Assembly: GCA_015064155.1 (NCBI GenBank)
Contig: SVST01000012.1
Span: 1 to 64,000 of the forward strand
Source of the DNA: Oscillospiraceae bacterium
GTDB lineage: Bacteria; Bacillota; Clostridia; Oscillospirales; CAG-272
Reading direction: 5' to 3'
Length of the DNA stretch: 64,000 nucleotides
Part shown: piece by piece, positions 42,037 through 51,224 of the stretch
Numbering within the stretch: position 1 is the stretch's first letter
Layout of the letters: each line of letters opens with the position of its first letter
Position numbers and translations under genes: made by a program
The notes under the pieces: generated by a model
What the model was told of the DNA's origin: nothing
Databases searched by the model: none
What the model saw: only the letters and a program-made list of their open reading frames with translations

Positions 42037-43212
42037 TCAGCGGTGTATTTTCACCAAGCGGTCGATGTTGGCGGCAAGCGATTGGACGAGCCGATCGACG
42101 TCTTCGGTGGTATTTTGCTCGCCGAAGCTGATACGGATCGAGCATTCGATGGCTTCGGGAGAAAGACCGAATGCGGTCAAGGCGCGGCTCTGCCGATTGC
42201 GTGCGTGCGAGGAGCAAGCCGAGCCTGCCGATACGCAGATGCCGTCCTCGGAGAGCGCGTGGAGCATGGTTTCACTGCGAATGTCGGGCAGAGTGACGTT
42301 CAAAATGTGGGGAGCTGCGGTCCCCTTGGGAAGATTGAGCGTTACGGGCAAGGACAACAGCTTTTCGATTGCAGATTGACGCAAAGCGGCAAGGTGAGGA
42401 AGCGTTTTGGGGAGCGTGCGGAAGCCAACCTCGGCAGCCGCGGCAAAGCCCGCGATTCCGATGACGTTTTCGGTTCCCGAACGGAATCCGTTTTCCTGTC
42501 CTCCGCCTTGTACGACGGGAACGAAATCGCGCCGTTTCAGTGATTCCGACGAGGCATAGAGCGCGCCGACCCCTTTGGGACCGCCGATTTTATGCGCACT
42601 GACCGTCACCAAATCCGCCTTGAGCGCGGTGGGGGACAGACGGCACTTGAGATACCCTTGCACCGCATCGGTGTGGGTGACTACGTTGGGATCAACCGCC
42701 TTTGCCATCGAAAATGCACGGGAAATGTCGTACATGGCACCGGTTTCGTTGTTGACCGTCATCATGGATACCAAAAAAACGCGACGGTCCAGGGCGGCGG
42801 CATATTGCTCCCAATCAAGCTCTCCTCCTCGGGTAGCGATGCGAACCACCTCAAACCCGTTCTTTTCCAACGCGGCAAATGCGTTTTCTGCCGCCGGATG
42901 CTCGGAATCGGTGGTGATGATCTTGCCGCCCTTGCGACGGTCCTTTGCGTATGCAGTGCCGAAAATGGCAAGATTGTCGGATTCGGTACCCGAGGCGGTA
43001 AAGGTGATCTGCCCTTGCGTCGGAATGCTGCGAAGCCCCAGCGTTGCCGCAATACGGCGGCGGGAGGCTTCCAAAAGATCGTGCGCGTCCTTTCCCAACG
43101 GATGTAAGGAGGAGGGATTGCCGTAATGCTCCATTGCCTCGGTCATGGCACGCTTGGCTTCGTCGCAAAGCGGAGTGGTGGCACTGTTGTCAAGGTAAAT
43201 GATGTTTTTCAT
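42037..43212 (-). CDS. Cysteine desulfurase (NifS/IscS type)
   Basis: A 391-residue PLP enzyme taking sulfur from cysteine. N-terminal MKNIIYLDNSATTPLCDEA; TASGTESDNLAIFG; the PLP lysine in SAHKIGGPKGVG; the catalytic cysteine in VSAGSACSSHARNRQS. The short active-site loop with SACSS places it in group I. It could supply sulfur to ThiI (9934-11112), since no desulfurase adjoins thiI here, and to Fe-S assembly. The ribosome-binding site is weak; it follows the lipoprotein gene by 14 bases and may be translated from the same transcript. Confidence 0.93.
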   Translation of the reverse strand: MKNIIYLDNSATTPLCDEAKRAMTEAMEHYGNPSSLHPLGKDAHDLLEASRRRIAATLGLRSIPTQGQITFTASGTESDNLAIFGTAYAKDRRKGGKIITTDSEHPAAENAFAALEKNGFEVVRIATRGGELDWEQYAAALDRRVFLVSMMTVNNETGAMYDISRAFSMAKAVDPNVVTHTDAVQGYLKCRLSPTALKADLVTVSAHKIGGPKGVGALYASSESLKRRDFVPVVQGGGQENGFRSGTENVIGIAGFAAAAEVGFRTLPKTLPHLAALRQSAIEKLLSLPVTLNLPKGTAAPHILNVTLPDIRSETMLHALSEDGICVSAGSACSSHARNRQSRALTAFGLSPEAIECSIRISFGEQNTTEDVDRLVQSLAANIDRLVKIHR

Positions 43213-43226
43213 AGGACGTATGTGGT

Positions 43227-44315
43227 TTATTTGAATTCAAACGCAGCCAAAATGGCTTCGAACTCTGCAAGATGTGCATCGAAATAGGCAGGCAGCGCGG
43301 TGTAGGTGACACAGTAGAGCTTGTCCTTGTATGCGGCAATTACCTGCACGTAATGATAGGAGATGCCGCCCACGGTGTAGCGGTAATGGTAGCGATCGGC
43401 GGGACGTTTATCAAGCGTTGCTTCGCTGTCGTGTGAGAACAGCTCGTAGCCGTCAACGCCGGCGGTTGCTTTCATGGCATTCTCGGACATCACAAACAGA
43501 TCGTGCGTGCTGATGTTCGAACCGTCGGGCATATAGGGGATGACGCTGACACTGGTGCGGTCATCGGCAACGTATGCCGAGAAAATACGCTCGTCACGGT
43601 TGACGCTCCAGGTTTTTGGGACGTAGAAGCGGTAGGCAACCTCTCCGTTGGAGGCAAGCTGCATTCCCTCGGGGGCCTTTGCGGAGGTATTCAGCGATTT
43701 GAGGTAGTCGTCGGGCTCGTAGGGAGTGTCCGCGAAAACGAAATTGTCCAGTATTTTTTCCACGTCGGGAAGCAGACGCTCGTAAAGCTCGTCCAACACG
43801 GTGAAGCTGAAGACGTAAAACGCGTTCGCTCGTTCGGTGAGAACCTGCACGAAATGCACGGTTTTTCCGTCTACGTTGCCCTTTTCATGATATCGGATGG
43901 CATTGAGATTATTGATCAAATCGGCAGCCTTGGGGGCAACCTCAACAAAAGAGCCTTGGAGCGAAACCAATTCTAACGTGGGGCGGCATTGCGTGGTATA
44001 AAACCAGTCGATTCGTTCATTGGCGGCATTTTCCGCGTCGGGCGCGGGAAGAGATGTCAGCATTTCCTCGGTGATGGGATATTTTACCATGCTGACGTTT
44101 GAAAGTCTGGTCAGACTGGCATATCCGCCCGAGACGCCGTACGCGAGGTTGGGATTCCACGAGGTGGGAATATACAAGCGGAAATCGGCACCGGGTACGG
44201 TAGCGTTTTGCATTCCTCGCGGAACGTCCTTGTCGGCATCCTTGTTGCAGGACGCAAAGGAGAAAAGCATTGCAACGCACAAAAGGAGCGCGAGCAGTTT
44301 GACTGTTTTTTTCAT
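43227..44315 (-). CDS. Lipoprotein with two DUF1795/PsbP-like halves
   Basis: A 362-residue exported lipoprotein: signal peptide and lipobox FSFASC (Cys23). The mature part seems to be two related ~150-residue halves, each starting with a phrase of the form FRLYIPTSWNP / YRFYVPKTWSV, followed by SVSVIPY-like strands and a closing helix (LLPDVEKILDNFVFAD, FDAHLAEFEAILAAFEF). This is the PsbP/DUF1795-like pattern found in many Gram-positive lipoproteins. Function unknown. GAAAGGG lies before the ATG at 44315. The desulfurase gene follows closely, which may be chance. Confidence 0.8.
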   Translation of the reverse strand: MKKTVKLLALLLCVAMLFSFASCNKDADKDVPRGMQNATVPGADFRLYIPTSWNPNLAYGVSGGYASLTRLSNVSMVKYPITEEMLTSLPAPDAENAANERIDWFYTTQCRPTLELVSLQGSFVEVAPKAADLINNLNAIRYHEKGNVDGKTVHFVQVLTERANAFYVFSFTVLDELYERLLPDVEKILDNFVFADTPYEPDDYLKSLNTSAKAPEGMQLASNGEVAYRFYVPKTWSVNRDERIFSAYVADDRTSVSVIPYMPDGSNISTHDLFVMSENAMKATAGVDGYELFSHDSEATLDKRPADRYHYRYTVGGISYHYVQVIAAYKDKLYCVTYTALPAYFDAHLAEFEAILAAFEFK

Positions 44316-44356
44316 GTTATCAACCCTTTCGAGTGTTTATAATTCTTCAACATAAC

Positions 44357-44385
44357 ATTTTAGCATATTTTCTTGCAAATGTCCA
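44357..44385 (-). promoter_or_regulatory. Promoter of the lipoprotein-desulfurase run
   Basis: On the minus strand TGGACA (44380-44385), 17 bases, TAAAAT (44357-44362). Confidence 0.55.
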
Positions 44386-44498
44386 TAGGAAAGTGTAAAT
44401 TTTTTCAAGCGAACGAATATAGGGAGCAGAACCCTGCCGGATAAGTCTTGCTTTTGGTTAAAAAATTGTTAAATATAAGTTAAATGTAGACAAGGGTG

Positions 44499-44527
44499 TT
44501 TACAAACGAGGAAAAGTATGGTATACT
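44499..44527 (+). promoter_or_regulatory. Promoter of the yybS-gdpP-rplI-dnaB-tilS-ftsH operon
   Basis: TTTACA (44499-44504), 17 bases, TATACT (44522-44527). The rest of the divergent gap 44386-44498 holds nothing I recognise. Confidence 0.7.
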
Positions 44528-44574
44528 ATTATAATCGAAGAACTGTATCTTGAAAGAAAGGAGGCTGTACTGCC

Positions 44575-45816
44575 ATGAACGATACGACGTCCTTTGGAAA
44601 AAGTGAGAATCCGTGGCTTGATTCCTCGTTGCCGCCGATGCAAAAGCGTTTTGCAGTGGTTACGGCAATTGTATTTTTCCTCTCTTCGCTCTGTTTGACG
44701 CTTTGCGTGTACGAGTGGGGTGTGATTCTTTTATTCGTTGCGCTGTTTGCGTACGTGATTTGGATTGCCCGTTCGCCGAAAATTGCGGTTTGGGTGCTGT
44801 CCGGAGCGATTTTTTTGATTCTGTTGAGCTCGACGTTGCTTTTAGGCACACTCTTTCTTTCTATGGTGGTGGGATGTATGAGTGGAGCGTTTTTGCTGAC
44901 CACTCGGCGGTTGCCTCTTCCTTTGATAGCAGCCCTGCCCGTCGTTGCGATTGCGGTATCGGTTGCCGTTACGGGTAGTATTGGAATTGCGCTTTGCTCG
45001 GTTGCGTTTGTGCCGGCTTCGATTCTGTTGGCGGTGGCAACGCGTCGGCATTTTGCTCGCACGTCGGTGCTTTGCTTTGCTATCGGCGGATTTTTACTCA
45101 CAGCCGGTATCGCGCTTGCCGCGTTGGTTTATGACGCCACGGGTAGCTTGAGCCGTGATTCCCTGCAGCATTGCGTGGAAGTCTGCCGCAACGGATTGAT
45201 GGAATTTTTCGTACAGCTTCGAACCGAGGTTCTTGCGCTGATTGCCGAGACCGACGCGGGCGAGGAGGGGCAAAAGCTGCAACAGGAGATCTCAACGGCA
45301 CTTTCGGACGACACACTCCGTGCAATCATTCGGGCACTGTTTAACCTTTTGCCCGCTATCCTTACCGTGGTGGCCGCGGTCATTGCCTTTTTGGGACAGA
45401 TTTTGCTGTTATCCTCTTACCATACGGCAGGACTTGATCGGGTTCTTACCCCCAAGGCGAGAACGCTGACCGTCAGCTTGTCGGCGGCAATTATCTTCCT
45501 TGTCTGCTTCCTTTTGCTGTTTATTCTGCCCGATTCCATGGCATTGGCGGTTGTACAGAATATTTGCTTGATTCTGACACCGATTTTGCTTTTGGTGGGT
45601 GTGCAGACCCTGGTGGCAATGATTACCAAGGCAAAGGGCGCGATGAAAATTCTTTTGATCCTGGGCGTTGGTGCGATGGTTTGCTGCTTTTCGGGCGGTA
45701 TGCTCCTGGTGCTGGCGGCATGGGGAGCGTACAACAGAATTGCCGTGTCGATTCAGCAAAAAATATATGAAAAAATGGGACAAGGACCCAAGGGACCTTC
45801 CGATCCCGAACGGTAA
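44575..45816 (+). CDS. YybS-like membrane protein (DUF2232)
   Basis: A 413-residue membrane protein with about eight hydrophobic segments, matching the DUF2232/YybS family by layout and by position directly before gdpP and rplI, as in Bacillus. The N-terminal half has four close-packed helices (residues ~25-170), then a soluble stretch (RNGLMEFFVQLRTEVLALIA), and the C-terminal half has the FNLLPAILTVVAAVIAFLGQ block typical of the family. Function unknown. GAAAGGAGG precedes the ATG. The sequence is divergent, so the assignment leans on context. Confidence 0.78.
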   Translation: MNDTTSFGKSENPWLDSSLPPMQKRFAVVTAIVFFLSSLCLTLCVYEWGVILLFVALFAYVIWIARSPKIAVWVLSGAIFLILLSSTLLLGTLFLSMVVGCMSGAFLLTTRRLPLPLIAALPVVAIAVSVAVTGSIGIALCSVAFVPASILLAVATRRHFARTSVLCFAIGGFLLTAGIALAALVYDATGSLSRDSLQHCVEVCRNGLMEFFVQLRTEVLALIAETDAGEEGQKLQQEISTALSDDTLRAIIRALFNLLPAILTVVAAVIAFLGQILLLSSYHTAGLDRVLTPKARTLTVSLSAAIIFLVCFLLLFILPDSMALAVVQNICLILTPILLLVGVQTLVAMITKAKGAMKILLILGVGAMVCCFSGGMLLVLAAWGAYNRIAVSIQQKIYEKMGQGPKGPSDPER

Positions 45817-45855
45817 ACGCGTTCGTATCATTTCGATTTGATAGGAGGACTTGCT

Positions 45856-47970
45856 ATGCAAAAGAAGAGAAAAACTGCTTTTCGAACCGACCTGCGTCCG
45901 CCTTTGATCGCGGCGGCGATTATCGGCGGTGCGATGCTGCTCCTTTACACGGTGATCTCGCTTTTGGTGGAGGCCGAGGAGATCCCGATCTACGGCGTCG
46001 CCATCTTTGGCGTTTACGCGCTTTCGGTGATTTGTATTCTGTTTCCGTATCTGAGCCGTTTCCGCCGTATCAAGAGTGCCGACGACGCAGCGGAGCTGCT
46101 GTCTACCGAGATCAGCGATATGTTCCGTTACGTGGTTGATATTCCGTATGCCGTGGTCAGCACCGACGGTGTGGTGAAGATCGTCAGCGGAGCCTTGCAG
46201 GATATTCTGAAATTCCGTTCGCCGATCTGTAACGTGCCGCTGGAGAGCTTTTGCTCGGTTCCCATGAAGGATATCGTGGGGTATGCCTATAACGGCGAGC
46301 AGGTGAAGAACATCAGCTTTACCGAGGACGGGGTTCCGATCGATAATACAAAGCCGATGGTGACTCAGATCGACGGCGTCAGCTACGCGGTGCGCTCCTA
46401 TACCATGCGCTCGCGCGGAAAGGACTATTACTTTACGATTTTCACCGACATTTCCGAAAAGCTTGCCATGCAGAGGAAAATGTACGAAACCGAGCCGATT
46501 GTGGCATACGTTGTTATCGACAGCTTGGAGGAATTGGCGCAGTACATTCGCGTCAGCTACCGAACTGCGGTGAACGAGATTGAAACACGGCTCAAGGAGT
46601 GGGCGCAAAGCTTTGGCGGAATGCTTCGTGAGTACGAGCGCGAAAAATATCTGTTGGTGTTCACGCGTGAAGCACTTGACACCTGTATCCGCAACAAATT
46701 CCGTATTTTGGAAACCATCCGAAGCACGAAATTGGGCGATAATACGTTCCCTGTTACCATTTCTATGGGTGTGGGTGCCGTACACGGCAGCTTTGAGGCG
46801 AAGGCGCGCGCCGCAAGTGACGCGCTTGACATTGCACTGCAAAAGGGCGGTGACCAGGTTGCCGTGAACGACGGTACCACCATCACTCCGTACGGTGGAC
46901 GTACCAATACCATGTACGGCTCTACCACCATTACCTCCCGCGTCAACTCCACGCATCTGTGCAAGCTGATCCGAGAGGCGGGCAACGTGTTGATCATGGG
47001 TCACAGAGGACCCGACTACGACTCGATCGGCTCGTGCGTCGGTCTTGCAAGACTTGCAATCTCTGCGCGGGACGGTGATTCCTCAAAGATTCGTATCGTT
47101 ATCAACCGCGAGCACGTGAACTTCCGCATTTGCTACGATATGCTGGCAAATATTCCCGAGTACCGTTCCATGTTTATCAGCGGAGATACCGCACTCGACG
47201 CGGTTCGCTCGGATACGCTTCTGATTATGAGTGACGTGAACAACGTCAACAATACCGAATGTCCCAAGCTCCTCAAGAGCGTGAAAAACGTGGCGATCGT
47301 CGATCACCACCGCCGTCAGGATCAGCTTTACGAATTCAAGCCCTTGATGACCTACATCCGTCCTGCCGTTGCGGCTGCGGGAGAGTTGGTCAGCCAGATG
47401 CTGGAGCACAGCCCGTATCACGACGCGCTCCTCAAGGAGGAAGCGAATCTGTTGCTGGCAGGCTTGATGCTTGACACCAAGAACTTTACGCAGGGGGCGG
47501 GTATGCAGACCTTTGCGGCGGTGAATTATCTGTACCGACGCGGCGCGCATGCCAACGCAGTGCGGATGCTGTTCACCGAAACCATGTCCAACCTCTTTAC
47601 GGCGTGCGATATCGACAGCCGTACGCGTACCTATCGCGATAAGATCGCGCTTACTTGGCTCAGCGTCGATCATCCCGCAACCGAGGCGGACAACATCGCC
47701 GTGGCGAAGGCGGCGGACAAGTTGATGACCATTGCGGGTATTGAGGCATCCTTTGCCTTGCTGCGCGCGGAGAACACCGTGACCATTTCGGCGCGCTCAC
47801 ACGACAAGATCAACGTACAGATCATTATGCAACGCATGAACGGCGGCGGACACTTTGATATGGCGGGCACGCGCTTGCCCAACACCACGCTTGAGGCTGC
47901 CGCAACACAGCTCAAAAACGTGCTGGACGATTATTTGGACAACGAATATGAATCCGAAAAGCGCCGTTGA
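45856..47970 (+). CDS. gdpP: Cyclic-di-AMP phosphodiesterase GdpP (DHH/DHHA1)
   Basis: A 704-residue membrane protein. Two N-terminal helices (residues ~17-38 and 44-66), a PAS-like domain, a degenerate GGDEF domain (VTISMGVGAVHGSFEAKARAASD) lacking the GGDEF loop, then DHH (GHRGPDYDSIGSCVGLARLA; LIMSDVNNVNN; VAIVDHHRRQ) and DHHA1 with the closing NGGGHFDMAGTRL. This is the standard GdpP order; it cleaves the wall-stress messenger c-di-AMP. AGGAGG lies seven bases before the ATG at 45856. The gene sits between yybS-like and rplI, the usual Firmicutes order. Confidence 0.94.
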   Translation: MQKKRKTAFRTDLRPPLIAAAIIGGAMLLLYTVISLLVEAEEIPIYGVAIFGVYALSVICILFPYLSRFRRIKSADDAAELLSTEISDMFRYVVDIPYAVVSTDGVVKIVSGALQDILKFRSPICNVPLESFCSVPMKDIVGYAYNGEQVKNISFTEDGVPIDNTKPMVTQIDGVSYAVRSYTMRSRGKDYYFTIFTDISEKLAMQRKMYETEPIVAYVVIDSLEELAQYIRVSYRTAVNEIETRLKEWAQSFGGMLREYEREKYLLVFTREALDTCIRNKFRILETIRSTKLGDNTFPVTISMGVGAVHGSFEAKARAASDALDIALQKGGDQVAVNDGTTITPYGGRTNTMYGSTTITSRVNSTHLCKLIREAGNVLIMGHRGPDYDSIGSCVGLARLAISARDGDSSKIRIVINREHVNFRICYDMLANIPEYRSMFISGDTALDAVRSDTLLIMSDVNNVNNTECPKLLKSVKNVAIVDHHRRQDQLYEFKPLMTYIRPAVAAAGELVSQMLEHSPYHDALLKEEANLLLAGLMLDTKNFTQGAGMQTFAAVNYLYRRGAHANAVRMLFTETMSNLFTACDIDSRTRTYRDKIALTWLSVDHPATEADNIAVAKAADKLMTIAGIEASFALLRAENTVTISARSHDKINVQIIMQRMNGGGHFDMAGTRLPNTTLEAAATQLKNVLDDYLDNEYESEKRR

Positions 47971-48017
47971 TAGGGTTGCAAAACGGTAAATATTTCAAAA
48001 ACGGAGAGAATAGACAC

Positions 48018-48464
48018 ATGAAGGTTATTTTATTGGCTGACGTAAAGGGTCAGGGCAAAAAGAACGACGTCATTGAGGTTTCCGACGGATACGGAAAGAA
48101 TTTTTTGATTCCCCGGAAGCTGGCAAAGGTTGCCGACGCGCAATCGCTCAACGACGTAAAAACGCAGGAGTCTGCAAGACTTCACCGCATTGCCACCGAA
48201 CGGGAAGAGGCACGCGCATTGGGCGAACGCTTGAAGTCGATCGTGGTAAAAATCCCCGCGACCTCGGGCGGTGACGGAAGACTGTACGGCTCGATCACCT
48301 CAAAGGATATCGTGGAAAGGTTGCAGGCGGATCACAAGATCACCATTGACAAGCGGAAGCTCGTTTTGAGTGACCCCATCAAGGCGTATGGAAAATACGA
48401 GGTTGAGGTCAAGCTCTATACCGAGGTAACGGGCAAGATCAACGTATTGGTTTGCGAGAAGTAA
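48018..48464 (+). CDS. rplI: Ribosomal protein bL9
   Basis: A 148-residue L9 of normal length. N-terminal rRNA-binding domain MKVILLADVKGQGKKNDVIE with the GYGKNFLIP signature, a long connecting helix rich in charged residues (RLHRIATEREEARALGERLK), and the C-terminal domain (GRLYGSITSKDIVERLQ). The ATG at 48018 has GGAGA upstream. One base separates its stop from the next ATG (dnaB), so they are tightly linked. Confidence 0.97.
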   Translation: MKVILLADVKGQGKKNDVIEVSDGYGKNFLIPRKLAKVADAQSLNDVKTQESARLHRIATEREEARALGERLKSIVVKIPATSGGDGRLYGSITSKDIVERLQADHKITIDKRKLVLSDPIKAYGKYEVEVKLYTEVTGKINVLVCEK

Positions 48465-48465
48465 G

Positions 48466-49806
48466 ATGCAAGACGAATTGATGCGAAAGCTGCCGTTTTC
48501 GATGCCCGCCGAGCAATCGCTTTTGGGCTCGGTGCTGATCGATCCGGCATCCTTGAACGAAATTGCAGATCTGCTCACGTCCGAGGATTTCTATCTGTCC
48601 GAGCATAAGCAGATTTATCTTGCCATGCATGAACTGTTCCTTGCCAACAGTGAGATCGACGTGGTTACCCTGATCGATATGCTGGTGGTAAAGGGCATTT
48701 ACGATAAGTCGGGCGGTGAGGACTACATCCGAACCTTAACCGAGGCGGTTCCCGATGCCTTGAATATCAAGGATTACGCGCGGATTATCAAGGAAAAAAG
48801 CGTTTTGCGACAGTTGATTGCCGCATGCGGTGAAATTTCCGAGGCAGCGTATTCCGAGCAGGAATCTGTGACGGGAATTCTGGACCATGCCGAGCACCTG
48901 ATCTTCAGCATCGCGCAGGGAAGAGATACCAAGAACTTCCGCCATATCAAGGAGGTTTTGGGTGACGTATACTCGCATTTGCACGAGCTGAACACCAACA
49001 AGGAAGCAACGCAGGGCACGCAAACCGGATTTTCCGCGCTTGACCGTGTTTTGGCGGGTATGGGTAAGAGTGACCTGGTTCTGGTAGGCGCGCGTCCCGG
49101 TATGGGTAAGACCTCGTTTGCTTTGAATATTGCAACCAACGTCGCAAAGCAGACCAAAAAGGCGGTTTGTATTTTCTCGCTCGAAATGTCGGCGGATCAG
49201 CTCGTCAGCCGCGTGCTGTCCAGTGAAGCATTGGTTAACAGCTATGCCTTGCGTACGGGTGAATTAAAGCCCGAGGATTGGGAGCATTTGGCGGCTGCTG
49301 CAGGAGAGCTTGCAGGGTGTGATATTTTGATCGACGATACCTCGGGACAAACGGTTACCGCGATGAAGGCGAAGCTGCGTCGCGTGCAGAATCTCGGAAT
49401 GGTGGTCATCGACTATCTCGGCTTAATGCAGGGCGATCATCACAATGACAACCGCGTACAAGAGGTTTCGGAGATCTCCCGTTCGCTCAAAATCATGGCG
49501 AAGGAGCTGATGGTTCCCGTTGTTTGCTGTGCACAGCTTTCGCGCGGACCCGAATCGAGAACCGATAAAAAACCGATGCTTTCCGACCTACGTGACTCGG
49601 GTGCCATCGAGCAGGATGCCGATACGGTTATTTTCCTGTATCGAAGCGAATACTATAAAACCGGAGAGGAAGCCAATCAGGATACCAGCATTGCCGAGGT
49701 TATTATCGCAAAGAACCGACATGGCTCTACGGGTTCTGTCAATATGGGCTGGAACGGTCAGTTTACCAAGTTTATTACCATTGATAAGGAACAGGAAAAC
49801 GCTTGA
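48466..49806 (+). CDS. dnaB: Replicative DNA helicase
   Basis: A 446-residue hexameric replicative helicase (DnaB; named DnaC in B. subtilis). N-terminal domain MPAEQSLLGSVLIDPASLNE; RecA-like motor with Walker A LVGARPGMGKTSFALNIA near residue 205; Walker B LGMVVIDYLGLMQG; motif LSDLRDSGAIEQDADTVIFL; arginine-finger region IIAKNRHGSTGSV. No intein. It follows rplI by one base and overlaps tilS at TGATG. Confidence 0.97.
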   Translation: MQDELMRKLPFSMPAEQSLLGSVLIDPASLNEIADLLTSEDFYLSEHKQIYLAMHELFLANSEIDVVTLIDMLVVKGIYDKSGGEDYIRTLTEAVPDALNIKDYARIIKEKSVLRQLIAACGEISEAAYSEQESVTGILDHAEHLIFSIAQGRDTKNFRHIKEVLGDVYSHLHELNTNKEATQGTQTGFSALDRVLAGMGKSDLVLVGARPGMGKTSFALNIATNVAKQTKKAVCIFSLEMSADQLVSRVLSSEALVNSYALRTGELKPEDWEHLAAAAGELAGCDILIDDTSGQTVTAMKAKLRRVQNLGMVVIDYLGLMQGDHHNDNRVQEVSEISRSLKIMAKELMVPVVCCAQLSRGPESRTDKKPMLSDLRDSGAIEQDADTVIFLYRSEYYKTGEEANQDTSIAEVIIAKNRHGSTGSVNMGWNGQFTKFITIDKEQENA

Positions 49807-51224
49807 TGAAGCAACGAACGATCAAGAATTTTCGCAGTCCATGGGAAATGGCGGGGCTTGCACCGAGTACGCCGGTTTTGTTGGCGTTTTCGGGCGGCGC
49901 GGATTCGCGCGCGCTGCTGCATTTGCTGGCAGAGCGTTCGAAGCATGACGGATTTGACCTGTATTTGGTACACGTCAATCACGGAATCCGCGGAGAGGAA
50001 GCACTCCGCGACCAATGCTTTTGTCAAGCACTTGCCCAAACGTACGGGTTGCCGATCTTTGTAAAAGCCTTAGACGTTCCGCGTATGGCAAAAGAGAACG
50101 GAAAAGGAATGGAGGAAACGGCAAGAGAGGCTCGATATGCCTATTTTGCCGAATTGATGCGCACGCAAGGAATCCCGATTTTGGTAACGGCACATCATGC
50201 CGACGATAATTTGGAAACGCTTCTGTTCCGCATTTCTCGCGGAAGCGGAACACACGGATTACGCGGGATTGCTCCGCAAAGACCCTTTGCAGCCGGTGTT
50301 CTCGTGCGACCCTTGCTGTTTTTTACGCGTAGGGAAATCCTTTCGTACTGTGAGGAAAACGGCTTGGAATTCGTCACCGACAGCTCCAATGCCGATACTG
50401 CGTATACGCGCAATCGATTGCGTGCCGACGTGGTTCCGATTTTGGAGGCACTGTTTGACACACCGCAGAAAAAGGCTACCGAGGCAATGTGCGCCTTGGG
50501 CGAGGATGACGCGTATCTTTCGGCACTTGCCGACGAGCTGTACGAAAAGGCAATTTGCGACGACGGTCTTCGGTGCGAGCCGCTTCGGGATGCTCCGATA
50601 CCGCTTTTCAAGCGCGTGCTGATGCGTTGGGTTGCCGACCATACGGGTCACAGCCCCGAGCGCGTACACGTAGAGGCAATCTCGACACTTCTTTTTTCGG
50701 ATGCTGCCGGCACAGAGGTTGCGCTCACGGGGGATTACGTTGCGGTTTGCGAGCGCGGACTGCTTCGAATTTTGACAAGAGAGCGAGAACCGCTTGACAT
50801 GGGCGAGCTCGCCTTTTGCGAGGGAGAGTCGATTCTTTTCGGGAATCGAGTTCGCCTGACTGTCAAAAAAGACGGGTTGAACACAAATGTTCACAATTTG
50901 GCTACACAGTCGTGTATAATTTTAAAAATGGATTCTGCTATAATAAATAACAGTTTGCATTGGCGTACCGTTCGAAACGGCGATCGATTGCTGCAGGGCG
51001 GTATGCATAAAAAACTGCGAAAGCTGTATGGCGAAGCGGGAATTCCACCGCACAGAAGAGCGCAAATGCCGATTCTGTGTGATGGGGAGGGAATTTTGTG
51101 GGCACCCTTTATCGGTGTGCGCGACGAAATCCCAACCGGGAAGGACGCGTACATGGTGCGTGTTGAGCTTTTGTCCTTGGAAACGGCTTTTGCGGAATCT
51201 CAACGAAACGGAGGCGTTTTATGA
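49806..51224 (+). CDS. tilS: tRNA(Ile)-lysidine synthetase
   Basis: A 472-residue TilS, which changes cytidine 34 of tRNA-Ile(CAU) to lysidine. The PP-loop is [15 protein letters not shown] (SGGADS about residues 29-34), with [18 protein letters not shown] and [11 protein letters not shown] as the other N-domain blocks, and the C-terminal TilS_C domain ([22 protein letters not shown]). Its ATG overlaps the dnaB stop and it overlaps ftsH by four bases. The usual hpt gene between tilS and ftsH is missing. Confidence 0.95.
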   Translation: MKQRTIKNFRSPWEMAGLAPSTPVLLAFSGGADSRALLHLLAERSKHDGFDLYLVHVNHGIRGEEALRDQCFCQALAQTYGLPIFVKALDVPRMAKENGKGMEETAREARYAYFAELMRTQGIPILVTAHHADDNLETLLFRISRGSGTHGLRGIAPQRPFAAGVLVRPLLFFTRREILSYCEENGLEFVTDSSNADTAYTRNRLRADVVPILEALFDTPQKKATEAMCALGEDDAYLSALADELYEKAICDDGLRCEPLRDAPIPLFKRVLMRWVADHTGHSPERVHVEAISTLLFSDAAGTEVALTGDYVAVCERGLLRILTREREPLDMGELAFCEGESILFGNRVRLTVKKDGLNTNVHNLATQSCIILKMDSAIINNSLHWRTVRNGDRLLQGGMHKKLRKLYGEAGIPPHRRAQMPILCDGEGILWAPFIGVRDEIPTGKDAYMVRVELLSLETAFAESQRNGGVL